Below, in pieces: positions 7,823 to 17,119 of a stretch of DNA of 61,825 nt (its first letter is position 1; each line of letters starts with the position of its first letter). The stretch is from Nitrososphaerota archaeon (GTDB lineage Archaea; Thermoproteota; Nitrososphaeria; Nitrososphaerales; UBA183): assembly GCA_029784825.1 (NCBI GenBank), contig JAFMAU010000009.1, forward strand, positions 1-61,825, given 5' to 3'. A model generated the notes under the pieces. It was given only the letters and a program-made list of their open reading frames with translations, ran no database searches and was not told the DNA's origin. A program made the translations under genes and the position numbers.

Positions 7823-8887
7823 TCAGGAGATCCTGCTCCGAGCCTCGCCGTACCTTTCGCGCAGGGCCTGCTTCTCCCCTGCGCCTATGAAGGCGCCGTC
7901 GATGGCGTTCGAGACAAGAATATCCACGACGTCCAAGCCGAAGTGAAACGACCGGCAGACCCGGTACATGACTTCGCTGGTCCATCCGTGTGGCCAGAGC
8001 GCCGGGTCGTCGGAGTTCACTGTCACCGAGACGCCCTTGGCGAGGAGCCTGTCGATGCCCAGGTCTGTGAGGGAGTCGATCTTGCGGAGCGTCTTGTTTG
8101 ACTGCGGGTTCATCTCGACGGTCACGCCCTTGGCCACGACGAGGTCCATCAACCCGGCGTCCTTCACCAGGTCTATGGCGTGCCCCACCCTGTTGGCTCC
8201 GAGTCTGGTCATCGCCGTCCTGATGTTCGCCAGGTTCTGCTGGGTGCTGCCGGCGCCCTCGCCCGCGTGAACCGTCTTCTTCAGGCCGGCAGCGGTTGCG
8301 ATGGCGAACTGCCTCTCGAACCTCTCGGGAGGGTTGCCGACCTCCGGCCCGCCAAGGTCTAGGGCGACCACTGCCTTGTTCCTGGTCGCGGCCCGGGCGA
8401 TGCTCTCGGCGGTCTTCTGGTCGGACTCCCTGCCCATGGCCACGATGAGGTTGAGCTTGACCCCGAACCTTTCGCTCCCCTCTGCGAGCCCCTCCTGCAT
8501 GCTCTGGACGACCTCGTCGACAGTGAGCCCCTCCTGAAGGTGGTACTGCGGCGCGAATCGTCCCTCGGCGTACATGACGTTCTGGCTCTTCATCTCCTTC
8601 GCGTAGGCCACCCCGACGTCCCGCAGCACCTCCTGGGTCTGCATCAGGTTGGTGATTGGGAAGAACCTGTTCACGATGTCGTCGAGCATCGTGTGGTAGC
8701 CCAATCCCCTGACGTGGCTGGCGAAGCTGGACGCGGTCGTGAGCTCGGCGCCCTGGGGGGTGAGCAGCTTCCTTCCCCTCAGCCTTGCGATGCGGAAAAG
8801 CTCTCGGATGGGGACGGAGCCGTCGATGTGGCTGTGGAGGTCGACCTTCGGCAGCTCTTGGATGGCAGAAGCGGATACGGTTGCCAT
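7823..8887 (-). CDS. add: Adenosine deaminase family protein
   Basis: Zinc-dependent TIM-barrel aminohydrolase that deaminates adenosine (or a related aminopurine) in purine salvage. Metal and catalytic motifs are all present: His18 and His20 in LHSHIDGS, KTVHAGEGAG (third zinc His and proton-shuttling Glu), RVGHAIDL (catalytic His) and VNSDDPAL (metal-ligand Asp). The length of 354 residues is normal. Some archaeal members act on 6-aminodeoxyfutalosine or methylthioadenosine instead, so the substrate is not fixed. It follows the hydrate epimerase gene by 24 bp in the same direction. Confidence 0.9.
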   Translation of the reverse strand: MATVSASAIQELPKVDLHSHIDGSVPIRELFRIARLRGRKLLTPQGAELTTASSFASHVRGLGYHTMLDDIVNRFFPITNLMQTQEVLRDVGVAYAKEMKSQNVMYAEGRFAPQYHLQEGLTVDEVVQSMQEGLAEGSERFGVKLNLIVAMGRESDQKTAESIARAATRNKAVVALDLGGPEVGNPPERFERQFAIATAAGLKKTVHAGEGAGSTQQNLANIRTAMTRLGANRVGHAIDLVKDAGLMDLVVAKGVTVEMNPQSNKTLRKIDSLTDLGIDRLLAKGVSVTVNSDDPALWPHGWTSEVMYRVCRSFHFGLDVVDILVSNAIDGAFIGAGEKQALRERYGEARSRIS

Positions 8888-8911
8888 TGAGGAGGGTGGG
8901 AGCGTCCAGAC

Positions 8912-9664
8912 TTAAGGCAATCGAAGCGGGGCCGCGCCGCCTTGACCGGGAAGCGACAGCCTGACGACCGCCTCCCGCTCGAAGATGCGTCCTGAGGCTC
9001 CAAGGCTCGCATAGATTCCTCTCGGCAGGGAAATGTCGCAGAGATAGAGGTCTCCGACGTGTGGCCGGGAGCCCGGGTTCAGGAAGCCCAGCTTCGGGAA
9101 GCCCAGCGTGATCGTGGCCTTCGCCACTATGCAGGGGTTGTTGGGCACGCCGGTCGTCGGGTCGAGCCCCGAGGGGATGTCCAGAGCGAGAATCTGCACC
9201 CGGGAGAGGTTTCCGAGCAGAATGAGGTCCGCGACCGCGCCGCGAGGGTCTCCGGCGGAGCCGTAGCCCAGGAGCGAGTCGATGACCAGCTCGGAGTGCT
9301 TAAGGTCTGCGACCTCCTCGGTCACGGGCAGTCCCAGCTTCTCAGCTGTCTTCAACTGCTTCGCGGCTGCGGTCCCGAACTCGACCCTCCTTGCGCCCAG
9401 CGCCAGACTCACGTCGGCCCCCCAGTCGTGGAGGTGCCTCGCAGCCACGAGGCCGTCTCCGCCGTTGTTGCCCTTGCCCACCAGGCACGCCACCTTCTTC
9501 CCCGCTGCCGTTCCGCCCAGCATCCGCCTGGCGAGCAGCGCGGTCTGGAGCCCGGCGTTCTCCATCAGGGAGAGCACTTCGATGCCAAAGTCGTTGACGG
9601 CGACCTCGTCTACGCGACGCATCTCCTCGGAGGTGAGGTAGGCCATGCCGGCGACTGTCTTCAA
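8912..9664 (-). CDS. nnrE: NAD(P)H-hydrate epimerase (YjeF N-terminal domain)
   Basis: Repairs damaged NAD(P)H by interconverting the R and S hydrates. The 250 residues cover only the epimerase domain; bacterial Nnr usually carries a C-terminal dehydratase as well, which is missing here. Diagnostic motifs are MENAG, VGKGNNGGDGLVAARHL (nucleotide binding), LVIDSLLGYG and ALDIPSGLDPTTG. The start could be ATG 9664 or the internal ATG at residue 7 (AYLTSEEM), which is closer to the usual N-terminus. Upstream of adenosine deaminase in a likely two-gene unit. Confidence 0.9.
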   Translation of the reverse strand: MKTVAGMAYLTSEEMRRVDEVAVNDFGIEVLSLMENAGLQTALLARRMLGGTAAGKKVACLVGKGNNGGDGLVAARHLHDWGADVSLALGARRVEFGTAAAKQLKTAEKLGLPVTEEVADLKHSELVIDSLLGYGSAGDPRGAVADLILLGNLSRVQILALDIPSGLDPTTGVPNNPCIVAKATITLGFPKLGFLNPGSRPHVGDLYLCDISLPRGIYASLGASGRIFEREAVVRLSLPGQGGAAPLRLP

Positions 9665-9746
9665 CAGCCTCGCTGGGAGGCTGGCATCGGTCAGCGAAAT
9701 ACTTTCACTATGCCCCGACTCCCTCCTGGATTCGCTCCCGCGACGT

Positions 9747-9755
9747 CTTATATCC
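9747..9755 (+). promoter_or_regulatory. TATA box of amino-acid permease gene
   Basis: The element cttatatcc is centred about 27 nt upstream of TTG 9778, which decides that start and predicts a leaderless transcript. Confidence 0.6.
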
Positions 9756-9777
9756 CAAGGTCGGAGGTCGGACGAAG

Positions 9778-11049
9778 TTGGCCGATGACCAGCCCGAGGC
9801 GGCGCACCCGGGTCTCCGCAAGGCGATAACCCTCAGGCACGCGGTCGCAATCTACGTGAGCTCCGTCCTTGGCGCGGGCATACTCGTCACCCCCGGGCTG
9901 GCCGCCAAGGTAGCTGGTCCGGCTTCACTGGTCGCCTGGATACTGCTGTCGGTCGCGAGCTATCCCTTCGCCTATACCTTCGCTACGCTGTCGGCAAGGA
10001 AGCCGGACTCGGGCGGGATCTACACCTTCGCAAGGGAGAGCTTCGGCCCGGGAATCAGCACCATGACAGCCTGGCTCTTCATCGGATGGGTGGCGATGGG
10101 CGCGCCCGCCATCACCCTGGCTGCGGGCTCGTATCTTGCCTACACTCTGCCGATGAGCCGGGGGGAGGTCTTCGCCGTGGCTGCGGCCATCCTGCTGCTG
10201 GCGTACGGCGTCAACTTCCTCGGCATCAGGATGAGCGGCAGGGTCCAGGTCGCGGTCGTCGCGATCATCATCCTGCTCCTCTCAATAGGCGTCATCGCTT
10301 CGGGACCGAGGATCGCTGCCTCCAACTTCTCCCCGTTTCTTCCCGCAGGAATCGCCTCGGTCGGCGTCGCGTCGGCTTTGATCGTCTGGTCGTTTCTCGG
10401 CTACGAGAACGTCTCCAACATCGCCGAGGAGTTCGAGAATCCGAAGAGGGACTTCGGGCGGAGCGTTACCATCAGCGTTCTCCTGGTCGGAGCGCTCTAC
10501 ATGGCTGTCGCGTTCGTAATAGTCGGGACAGGCGCCTCCTCGGCTGGCCGCGGGGTCACGCCGTTCGCTGTGCTGCTGTCCAACGCCTTCGGGACCTACG
10601 GCGGGGGCGCTGTCTCCGTGCTGGCGCTGGTCATCATCTTCTCCACAGTCAACGCGTACACTACGGGAATGGCCAGGGTGGTCTATGCGGCTGCGAGGGA
10701 GGGGAGCCTGCCGAGGTTCCTCGCTGTGGTGGACCGGAGGAGCGGCGTTCCGAAGCGTTCTCTCCTGGCTCTGCTCGCAGTGATAATGGTGAGCCTCGTC
10801 ATCTACTATTCGCTGCAGCTCGACATCCAGACGGGTTTCCTCGCAACCAGCGGGGCCGCCGTGTTGACCTACGTGGTCGGCTCCTCTGCCGGGATTAGGC
10901 TGCTGAAGGAGAAGGGGTTGAGGCGGGCGATGCCGTGGGTCTCCCTGCTGGTCTCCCTTGGGATACTCCCATTCATCGGAGTCTCCCTCGTTCCAAGCGT
11001 TCTGGTCGCGGCCCTCGGTCTCGCCTACGGGTGGATGAGGAAGTCTTGA
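9778..11049 (+). CDS. APC superfamily amino-acid permease
   Basis: 423 residues with about 12 hydrophobic helices, predicted in the cell membrane as a proton- or ion-coupled amino-acid transporter. The first helix carries SSVLGAGILVTPG, matching the unwound GxG segment where APC transporters bind substrate carboxylates. Helix 6 contains WSFLGYENVSNIAEEFENPKRDFG, a family hallmark. The substrate cannot be assigned. TTG 9778 is supported by the TATA spacing. It ends 43 bp before the ACG proposed as the start of the toroid protein. Confidence 0.9.
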   Translation: MADDQPEAAHPGLRKAITLRHAVAIYVSSVLGAGILVTPGLAAKVAGPASLVAWILLSVASYPFAYTFATLSARKPDSGGIYTFARESFGPGISTMTAWLFIGWVAMGAPAITLAAGSYLAYTLPMSRGEVFAVAAAILLLAYGVNFLGIRMSGRVQVAVVAIIILLLSIGVIASGPRIAASNFSPFLPAGIASVGVASALIVWSFLGYENVSNIAEEFENPKRDFGRSVTISVLLVGALYMAVAFVIVGTGASSAGRGVTPFAVLLSNAFGTYGGGAVSVLALVIIFSTVNAYTTGMARVVYAAAREGSLPRFLAVVDRRSGVPKRSLLALLAVIMVSLVIYYSLQLDIQTGFLATSGAAVLTYVVGSSAGIRLLKEKGLRRAMPWVSLLVSLGILPFIGVSLVPSVLVAALGLAYGWMRKS

Positions 11050-11092
11050 CCGGGCGAGGGGCTGGTGGCGCGAACTGAAGCCTGACGGGACC

Positions 11093-12037
11093 ACGAAGTG
11101 GCTGCTCGGCGAGGACCAGCCATCTGTGAGATACCTCGCGCTGAAGGAGCTCCTCGGAAAGGCTGAGGACGACGCCGAGGTCGCCGAGGCGAAGGAGGAG
11201 ACTGCGAAAGTAGGTTGGGCGGCGGACATTCTGGCGAAGCAGGACGAGGAGGGATGGTGGGCGTCGAAGGAGAAGGCCTACGTCCCCAAGTACCTGTCGA
11301 CCAACTGGATGATTCTCATCCTGGCGGACCTCGGCCTTACGAGGAAGGACCCGAGGGTCGCAAAGGCGGCTGCCTGGTGGATGAGGAGGATGGCCACCGA
11401 GGACGGGGGCTTCTCGATGGACGGCTCCAAGCAGGGCCACCTGTGCACCACGGGGAACGCGGCCCGAGCCTTGGTCAAGCTCGGGTACCTCGACCACCCA
11501 AAGACGAAGGGATGCTTCGAATGGATGGTGAAGAACGCGGCTCCCCTCGGAGGCTGGTCCTGTTTCGGGAGCGGAAGGAACCTCGATTCGTGGGAGCCCA
11601 TGAGCGCCTTCGCAGTCTACCCGAGGGAGAAGTGGACGAAGGGGATGAAGGACGTGGTCGAGAAGGCCGCGGAGTTCTTCCTCGAGAGGGAGCTCCACAG
11701 GCAGGGCGACCATTACGAGCCCTGGTTCAGGTTCCACTACCCGGTGCACTATTACTACGACCTGCTGGTTGGCTTGGACTTCATGACCGCGCTCGGCTAT
11801 GGGAGCGACCCGAGGCTAGGGCACGCGCTGGGCGTGCTGGCAAAGAAGCGGCGGTCAGACGGCAGGTGGAATCTCGACGCCGTCCACCCGGACGTCGAAG
11901 GGGCGATGGCCGAATGGCTCGCGAAACATCCGAAGCGCAGGCCTGTGCCCTTCGCGCTGGAGGCGGTCGGCAGGCCGAGCAAGATGGTCACTCTGCGCGC
12001 CCTGATTACGCTGAACAGGATTGGGAAGAAGTCCTAG
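11093..12037 (+). CDS. Alpha-alpha toroid protein (prenyltransferase/squalene-cyclase-like repeats)
   Basis: About 314 residues built from helical-hairpin repeats with QW-like motifs: EEGWWASKEK, TEDGGFSMDG, LGGWSCFG and KRRSDGRWNLD. This matches the terpenoid-cyclase/prenyltransferase toroid fold. No DXDD or other cyclase acid motif is seen, so a cyclase reaction is not claimed. A paralogue lies at 56897-57859 and shares PKY-STNWM, GNTARALVK, SAFAVYPR-KW and AGRPSKM-TL-AL. No ATG, GTG or TTG precedes GTG 11126, but the paralogue aligns to codons upstream of it (KWLLGEDQPSVRYL against EWLTEADQPAIRYL). ACG 11093 therefore sits where the start should be; GTG 11126 is the conservative alternative. 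Confidence 0.75.
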   Translation, partial: TKWLLGEDQPSVRYLALKELLGKAEDDAEVAEAKEETAKVGWAADILAKQDEEGWWASKEKAYVPKYLSTNWMILILADLGLTRKDPRVAKAAAWWMRRMATEDGGFSMDGSKQGHLCTTGNAARALVKLGYLDHPKTKGCFEWMVKNAAPLGGWSCFGSGRNLDSWEPMSAFAVYPREKWTKGMKDVVEKAAEFFLERELHRQGDHYEPWFRFHYPVHYYYDLLVGLDFMTALGYGSDPRLGHALGVLAKKRRSDGRWNLDAVHPDVEGAMAEWLAKHPKRRPVPFALEAVGRPSKMVTLRALITLNRIGKKS

Positions 12038-12117
12038 CCGCGTCGGTCCTCTCTGGCCGTCCGCAGCCGCTTCACCTCCGGCATGGACTGTGTCGTCTTC
12101 GAGTGAGGGCCCCAGAC

Positions 12118-12522
12118 TCAGGCCGGGTTGGCCTGGAACTCCTTCTCCTCCCACATGTCGAACGCGGTGGCCGAGGAGGAGGCCTGAGTTATGATGGCTA
12201 TTGAGGTGGCGACGTGGAGGAAGCTTGTGATGTCAGCGAAGATGCTTCCCCAGGACAGCTCGATTCCGGCCACCAGCGCCAGGCCCAGCGCGCCCTGAAA
12301 GATGGCAAGGGCGAAGGTCGTAGTCGCTATTCTCTTGATCCTCGCGGGGCACGACGTCCTGCGCACGGAGCGCTGCACGTAGAACGCGAAGGCCAGAATC
12401 CCCACCCCGAGGATGCCGTGCAGCGTGACGTTGATTGTGAAGTCGAAAACCGGGAAGAGCACCAGGAGGATCTCGAAGAAGGCCAGCCAGATGATCGTGT
12501 ACATGGCGACCCATGTCCTCAT
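12118..12522 (-). CDS. Four-helix membrane protein, unknown function
   Basis: 134 residues with hydrophobic helices at about 4-27, 32-49, 65-87 and 96-116. Conserved-looking histidines lie at the start of helix 2 (LHGILG) and in helix 4 (FLHVATS). That layout recalls half-length archaeal heme-A-synthase (CtaA/COX15) or small cytochrome-b-like proteins, but the motifs are too weak for a call. It converges on the toroid gene. Starts at ATG 12522. Confidence 0.6.
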   Translation of the reverse strand: MRTWVAMYTIIWLAFFEILLVLFPVFDFTINVTLHGILGVGILAFAFYVQRSVRRTSCPARIKRIATTTFALAIFQGALGLALVAGIELSWGSIFADITSFLHVATSIAIITQASSSATAFDMWEEKEFQANPA

Positions 12523-12746
12523 GGCTTTCGACGGGGCTCGGGTGCGGGCCGTTTAAGCCATTCCCCAAACGCGGGACCAACTGCCCTCGCAAGAGGGGGA
12601 ACCGGTCACGGGCGGTCACGAGGGTGCCGCTCAGAGCGGTGCTCCGACAGTCAGAGCATGCCAGGGACCCGACTCCCAGGGAAGGTGTCGCCATCGTGGC
12701 CGGGCCGGTCGGCGCCGGTCGCCAGGCTCTCACAAGACCTGTTCGG

Positions 12747-12965
12747 TCAGTGGAGCGTCAATCCGAGCGCCACGGTGAGAGCCGCCCATATTGCTCCCAC
12801 GACGACTGCAATCAGTATCCTGTCGCGGCTTCGACCCGGCTCCCTGACTTCTTCCCACCTGCAGCCGACGTTCAGGGCCTCGTGGAAGCCCTTGTCCGCA
12901 GACCCAGAAAACACGGCGTTGTGGGTCGCGCACTTGACCTTCGCTGTGCCTGCGCTCTCGCTCAT
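12747..12965 (-). CDS. Small tail-anchored protein, unknown function
   Basis: 72 residues: a soluble N-terminal half with two cysteines (KCATHN and GCRWEE) and one C-terminal hydrophobic helix (about 49-69), giving a tail-anchored topology. The two cysteines and nearby histidines could bind metal, but no family is recognised. It could be a chance open frame; the amphipathic and hydrophobic organisation argues mildly for a real gene. Confidence 0.45.
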   Translation of the reverse strand: MSESAGTAKVKCATHNAVFSGSADKGFHEALNVGCRWEEVREPGRSRDRILIAVVVGAIWAALTVALGLTLH

Positions 12966-13087
12966 TGCCGCATGTGAGTGGGGAGCGACGCTACATAGAC
13001 CTAGACATTAGAACGCAGCGGAAGGACGGGCGGCCGCGCGTTCGCACTGCTGGAACGGTCAGTCTGGCCGGCAATCGGAACCCCGCC

Positions 13088-13633
13088 TCACTCGTGGTAC
13101 TTCTTTTCGCCGGCGCGGATGGCCACCTTGAGCCAGTTCTCTGTCGGCGGCAGGGGGCAGACGTAGTCGTCCGAGTAGGCGCAGTAGGGGTTGTAAGCGA
13201 GGTTGAAGTCGACGGCGTACTGGTCGTCGTGCTCCACCTCCAGGTCGATGTAGCGCGCCGCCCCGTAGCTCTCCGGGCCGGAGGTCGCGTCCCTGAAGGG
13301 GATGAAGATGCTGGGGTCCTCCCGCTCCGCCGACTGGTATGCGAAAAGCTTCACCGGCCTGCCCTCGATACTCAGGTCGAAGTAGCCCACCCTGTTGAAG
13401 AGCTGGCGCGTGCCCTTACTGGTCGTCATGATCACGCTCTCCGGTTTGGAGAGCCGCTGCAGCTTGGCCTCGAACCTGAAGTTCGGGTCGGGCGGGAAGT
13501 ACTTCAGACCGCTGAACGGTCCGTAGGCCGAGTGCGCCGCGGGGGAATCATGGTCGCTCCCGAAGAACTCGTCCTTCCGCTGCCTGAACCTGACCAGCGA
13601 CCGCTGCCAGGTCTCCACGTCTTCCGGCTTCAA
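13088..13633 (-). CDS. DUF1684 family protein
   Basis: 181 residues. The C-terminal two thirds match DUF1684: YFPPDPNFRFEAKLQRL, RVGYFDLSIEG, FIPFRDATSG, YGAARYIDLE, DFNLAYNPYCAYSDDYVCP and the terminal IRAGEKKY. The function is unknown; the conserved NxAYNPxCxYxxxYxCPxPP segment suggests a conserved site. The start is TTG 13633, overlapping the stop of the upstream membrane glycosyltransferase-like gene (ggtgcTTGA), so the two are probably translationally coupled. The same frame stays open far upstream, but there it is only a shadow of the neighbouring gene. Confidence 0.85.
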   Translation of the reverse strand: MKPEDVETWQRSLVRFRQRKDEFFGSDHDSPAAHSAYGPFSGLKYFPPDPNFRFEAKLQRLSKPESVIMTTSKGTRQLFNRVGYFDLSIEGRPVKLFAYQSAEREDPSIFIPFRDATSGPESYGAARYIDLEVEHDDQYAVDFNLAYNPYCAYSDDYVCPLPPTENWLKVAIRAGEKKYHE

Positions 13634-14553
13634 GCACCGCTGTCGGGGCGTCGGCCCAAGAAGAATCTTTCCTCGCGGGCCCGTCTGATGGCCGAGACGA
13701 CTTCGCCGCGGTTCGCGAAGATTAGCAGGAGGAGGGCGACCAGCGGTATGAAGGCGTACGGGTAGGGCGGAGTCAGCGCCCCAGTCGTGAACACCATGGT
13801 CAGGAAGCCGAGAAGCGTGGGAGGATAGAACAGGACCGCATTGGCGACCACGAAGACGCTCACCGCGTATGCCACGGTCTTGCGCAGGTCTCCGCCGTAT
13901 GCAAGCATCAGGGGCACCCCCAGCAGTGCGAACCTGGGGTCGAAGGCGGCCAGCGCGAAGGCCGCGCCTGCGGCCCGCGGCCTGCCGGACTTTGCGAGCG
14001 CCAGGGAGGACAGGAGGAGGAACGTGCCCAGCACCTTGCACTGTCCCTCCGCCCACTGCCAGTAGTAGCTGACGGAGACGCTCCACTGGGGACCCAGCAT
14101 CGGGAAGGGGACGACCAGCACGAGGGCGGTGACGGCCGCGGTGGCCGCGAAACCCTTCCCCTTCAGGAGATAGTAGATCAGTGCAGCAACGGCCGGAAGC
14201 AGCGCGAACTGGAAGATGTCGAACTCGATGAGCGCAGGTCCGTAGGGGAGAGCGAGCAGCGGCAGAATCAGGAGCAGGAAGGAGGGCAGATACTTGTACC
14301 CCTGCGGCTGCGGGAATATCGCGGTCTCGCCGTCGCTGACAGCACCGTGGAAGTAGAGCTGCGACGGGTCGTGAAAGAGCCTCCAGGCTGCGGTGTAGTA
14401 GGCCGAGAAGTCCTTGGCGAGCAGCTGGTTGGGGGCGCAGCAGCCCCCGTCGACGCTGGCCGTCTCCGGAATCGCGGTCAGGAAGGTCCCGAAGTTGACG
14501 AGGACAAGGGCGGCGACGACGCAGGCGAGAGCGCGCTTTCCGTTGTCGGTCAT
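13630..14553 (-). CDS. GT87/DUF2029-like polytopic membrane glycosyltransferase
   Basis: 307 residues, hydrophobic throughout, with about nine predicted helices. An early extracytoplasmic loop carries AKDFSAYYTAAWRLFHDP, the DxxxYY-type acidic motif seen in polyprenyl-phosphate-mannose-dependent GT87 (DUF2029) enzymes. QGYKYLPSFLLL matches the family's YxYxP segment. These enzymes add mannose to surface lipids or glycans; the acceptor here is unknown. It is downstream of a VTT-type membrane protein gene (19 bp) and overlaps the DUF1684 gene. Confidence 0.7.
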   Translation of the reverse strand: MTDNGKRALACVVAALVLVNFGTFLTAIPETASVDGGCCAPNQLLAKDFSAYYTAAWRLFHDPSQLYFHGAVSDGETAIFPQPQGYKYLPSFLLLILPLLALPYGPALIEFDIFQFALLPAVAALIYYLLKGKGFAATAAVTALVLVVPFPMLGPQWSVSVSYYWQWAEGQCKVLGTFLLLSSLALAKSGRPRAAGAAFALAAFDPRFALLGVPLMLAYGGDLRKTVAYAVSVFVVANAVLFYPPTLLGFLTMVFTTGALTPPYPYAFIPLVALLLLIFANRGEVVSAIRRAREERFFLGRRPDSGA

Positions 14554-14572
14554 GCCGTCCTGCGTCAGGTGG

Positions 14573-15250
14573 CTAGACCCCTTGCAGGGTAGCGGGCCAG
14601 TTGAGCAGGCGTCCCCAGTCGTACTTGAAGATGAATATGCCCAGCACCACCATCACCGCCGAGAGGATGACGGCGAATTCAAAGCTCGAGAGGCCGAGCA
14701 CGTGCCTCGTGATGTATGCGACGTTTATGATGCCGAAGAACTCCAGGGCGATTTCAACCGCGCTCTTGACAATCTTGGCTGCCACGGTCACAGTCATCAT
14801 TGGGAGGATTCTTCCCTTCGACCCCCCCGCGCCTATGAAGATGTAGTCGTCGACGGGCAGCAGGGGGACAACGGCGGCCACGAAGACGGCGACCAGGAAT
14901 CGCCTGTGCTCGAGCCATTGGTCGAGAAGCTGGACGTTCTTGTTGCCGGCGAGCTGCCGCTTGAAGACCCTGGCGCTGCCGTAGATGACGACCTTCCCGA
15001 GGGCGGCACCGATCGCCGTTATGCCGACGATCAGCGTGAACGCTTCGACCGAGAAGCCGTAGGAGATCAGCTCTGTCGTGGCTATCAGGGTGTACGACGC
15101 GCCGAAGAAGGGCGTCGCGTTGGAGACGAGCGACACCACGAAAAGGCCCGTCAGGCTGAAGAAGAACCCGTAGGTGAAGTGGAACCTTCCGGGTACAGCC
15201 AGGGCGATGCCCGCCAGCAGGACGAGGCCTCTGTAGTCGGTCGGTCTCAC
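14573..15250 (-). CDS. VTT/DedA-like membrane protein
   Basis: About 225 residues with five or six hydrophobic helices. The segment GAALGKVVIYGSARVF and the re-entrant-loop-like PLLPVDDYIFIGAGGSKG resemble VTT (SNARE-associated/DedA) proteins, which are linked to lipid flipping. GTG 15250 is preferred because codons upstream of it are arginine-rich and low in hydrophobicity; ATG 15337 would add 29 residues. It heads a leftward group with the GT87-like and DUF1684 genes. Confidence 0.7.
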   Translation of the reverse strand: MRPTDYRGLVLLAGIALAVPGRFHFTYGFFFSLTGLFVVSLVSNATPFFGASYTLIATTELISYGFSVEAFTLIVGITAIGAALGKVVIYGSARVFKRQLAGNKNVQLLDQWLEHRRFLVAVFVAAVVPLLPVDDYIFIGAGGSKGRILPMMTVTVAAKIVKSAVEIALEFFGIINVAYITRHVLGLSSFEFAVILSAVMVVLGIFIFKYDWGRLLNWPATLQGV

Positions 15251-15402
15251 GCGGCACGCTCTCGAACCCCTGCTTTTGTCCGTTCCACCGAATCGCCCCC
15301 CTCGCCGCGAGAGACCGGCCCGGGGCGCCGTTGCCACTGTTGAGAAACACCGTTGCCCGTAATAGACCGAGCCGGCCTCGAGCTACACGGGCGCTTCGGG
15401 TC

Positions 15403-16731
15403 GTGATCTCGGGAGAGACGAAGTTCGATGTCGTCGTCATAGGCGCCGGAGTGGTCGGCATGGCGTCCGCCTACCACATCAAGAAGGGAAGCCCGGAGAA
15501 GGACGTCCTGGTCCTGGAGAGGTACGCCGACGTCGGTCAGGGGGACACGGCCAGGAGTAACGCCATGTTCAGGAACACGTTCACGTCGCGCGACAACCAG
15601 GTGCTGGCAGGGTCGTCCATCGACTTCTACCTGCACGTGCAGAAGGAGCTGGGGGTCGACATCGGGATCGACCTCATCGGATACCTGTGGGTGATGAGCC
15701 CGAGGCAGCGCGCCGAGTGCGGGAGGCACGTCGAGAGGATGCGGGAGAACGGGGTCGAGCTCAGGGTCTACGAGAGAGGCGAGCTGGAGAAGGCGATCCC
15801 AGGCCTAGTGACGAGGTTCGACGGCTCGGAGGAGGCGAAGCTGATGAAGCTGGAGGACGTCGACTCGGCCGTCTTCGGGAAGAAGTGCGGCAGGCTCTCT
15901 CCCGACAGCCTGACCCGGTTCTACAGGGACGGATTCCTGAAGCTCGGGGGGAAGGTCTCGTTCAACACCGAGGCGGAGCGGCCGGTCTTCGAGGCAGTGG
16001 ACGGGCTGGGGATGCAGGGGGAACCCTTCGCCTGGCAGGACTCGCGGGTCGCGGGCGTCAGGCTGAGCGACGGCAGGGTCGTCCGCGCCGACAAGGTCGT
16101 AGTGGCTGCGGGGGCGTGGAACAGCGAGCTGCTCGACGGAGCGGGGATAGACGGCCACGTCAAGAACAAGAAGAGGCAGGTCTTCGGCCTCCAGGCGAAG
16201 GGGAACCACGCACTCGAAAGGCTGCTTCTGGTCGAGGGCTTCAACGAGTCGCGCACGCTGCCGTTCACGATACTCCCGAAGTCGGGCCTGTACATCAAGC
16301 CGGTGAAGGAGGAAAGCGAATTCCTCGTGGCGTGCGAGGATGAGATCAACAGGCCCTTCATCGCCGCCCCCGAGCACGACCTCGGGAAGTACCAGGCGGA
16401 GGCCGACTACTACGAGATGAGCATCTACCACGTGCTCCGCGAGTATCTGCCTCAGTTCGAGGGCGTCAGGCCGGCGAGGATGTGGGCGGGACTGTACTCC
16501 TACAACACAATCGACAACTTGCCCTACGTCTTCGAAGAGAACGGGGTCATCGCAGTAGGCGGGGACAGCGGGAGCGGGGTGATGAAGGGCGACGCCATGG
16601 GGCGGGTGGTCGAGGCGGTCTACAGGGACGGGACGGACGCCACTGCGGTCCTCTACGGGGGAACAGAGTACCAGGCGTCGAGGGTCGGGTTCAGGTCGCG
16701 GCGCGTAGAGAGAGAGGAATGGGTGATCTGA
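15403..16731 (+). CDS. FAD-dependent oxidoreductase (DAO family)
   Basis: About 442 residues. The N-terminal Rossmann motif VVVIGAGVVGMASAYHI, the following DVLVLER acidic strand end and ARSNAMFRN define a DAO-family flavoprotein (sarcosine, glycine or glycerol-3-phosphate oxidases and dehydrogenases). The C-terminal AGLYSYNTIDNLPYV and GGDSGSGVMKG segments complete the FAD site. The substrate is not determinable. I place the start at GTG 15403, directly before the Rossmann strand; ATG 15331 would add an arginine/proline-rich stretch untypical of the family. A glutaredoxin-like gene follows after 98 bp. Confidence 0.85.
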   Translation: MISGETKFDVVVIGAGVVGMASAYHIKKGSPEKDVLVLERYADVGQGDTARSNAMFRNTFTSRDNQVLAGSSIDFYLHVQKELGVDIGIDLIGYLWVMSPRQRAECGRHVERMRENGVELRVYERGELEKAIPGLVTRFDGSEEAKLMKLEDVDSAVFGKKCGRLSPDSLTRFYRDGFLKLGGKVSFNTEAERPVFEAVDGLGMQGEPFAWQDSRVAGVRLSDGRVVRADKVVVAAGAWNSELLDGAGIDGHVKNKKRQVFGLQAKGNHALERLLLVEGFNESRTLPFTILPKSGLYIKPVKEESEFLVACEDEINRPFIAAPEHDLGKYQAEADYYEMSIYHVLREYLPQFEGVRPARMWAGLYSYNTIDNLPYVFEENGVIAVGGDSGSGVMKGDAMGRVVEAVYRDGTDATAVLYGGTEYQASRVGFRSRRVEREEWVI

Positions 16732-16829
16732 GAACGGGAAGAACGGGGTCGTCCGTGGATGGGGTGGCGCCTCCGCAGCAGGCGGAACCGAAACGGTGAA
16801 GCGGGACCGGACAGCCGCCCCTGGGACAG

Positions 16830-17096
16830 ATGCAAGCAGCCGGAAAGGCGCGGGAAGTCGTGCTCCTCAGCAAGGCGGGCTGCCACCTCTGCGAGGCAGT
16901 AGAATCAGAGATTCGTTCGATGGGTGCATTCAAGATAGATCTGAAGGTCGTCGACATCGAAGGCGATGCCGCGCTGCACGACAGGTACTGGCTGAGGATA
17001 CCGGTGGTGAAGCTGGGCGACAGGGAAGTCTTTGATGCCACGGTGATGGACGCAGGAGGAGAATGGAAGAGGGAGCTTGCCAGAATCCTGCTATGA
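16830..17096 (+). CDS. Glutaredoxin-like (DUF836-type) thiol protein
   Basis: 88 residues with the thioredoxin fold order. VVLLSKAGCHLCEAVE carries the CxxC motif (Cys18, Cys21), followed by the cis-proline region RIPVVKLGDREVF and a short terminal helix. This matches the glutaredoxin-like family; the electron donor and target are unknown. It follows the FAD oxidoreductase on the same strand and may be co-transcribed with it. Starts at ATG 16830. Confidence 0.82.
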   Translation: MQAAGKAREVVLLSKAGCHLCEAVESEIRSMGAFKIDLKVVDIEGDAALHDRYWLRIPVVKLGDREVFDATVMDAGGEWKRELARILL

Positions 17097-17119
17097 CCGG
17101 TGCGAAGCGAGTCTTGCGC

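Noticed and set aside
13088..14086. Long open frame extending DUF1684 upstream
   Set aside because: Upstream of TTG 13633 the residues are shadow-like and overlap the real GT87-like gene.
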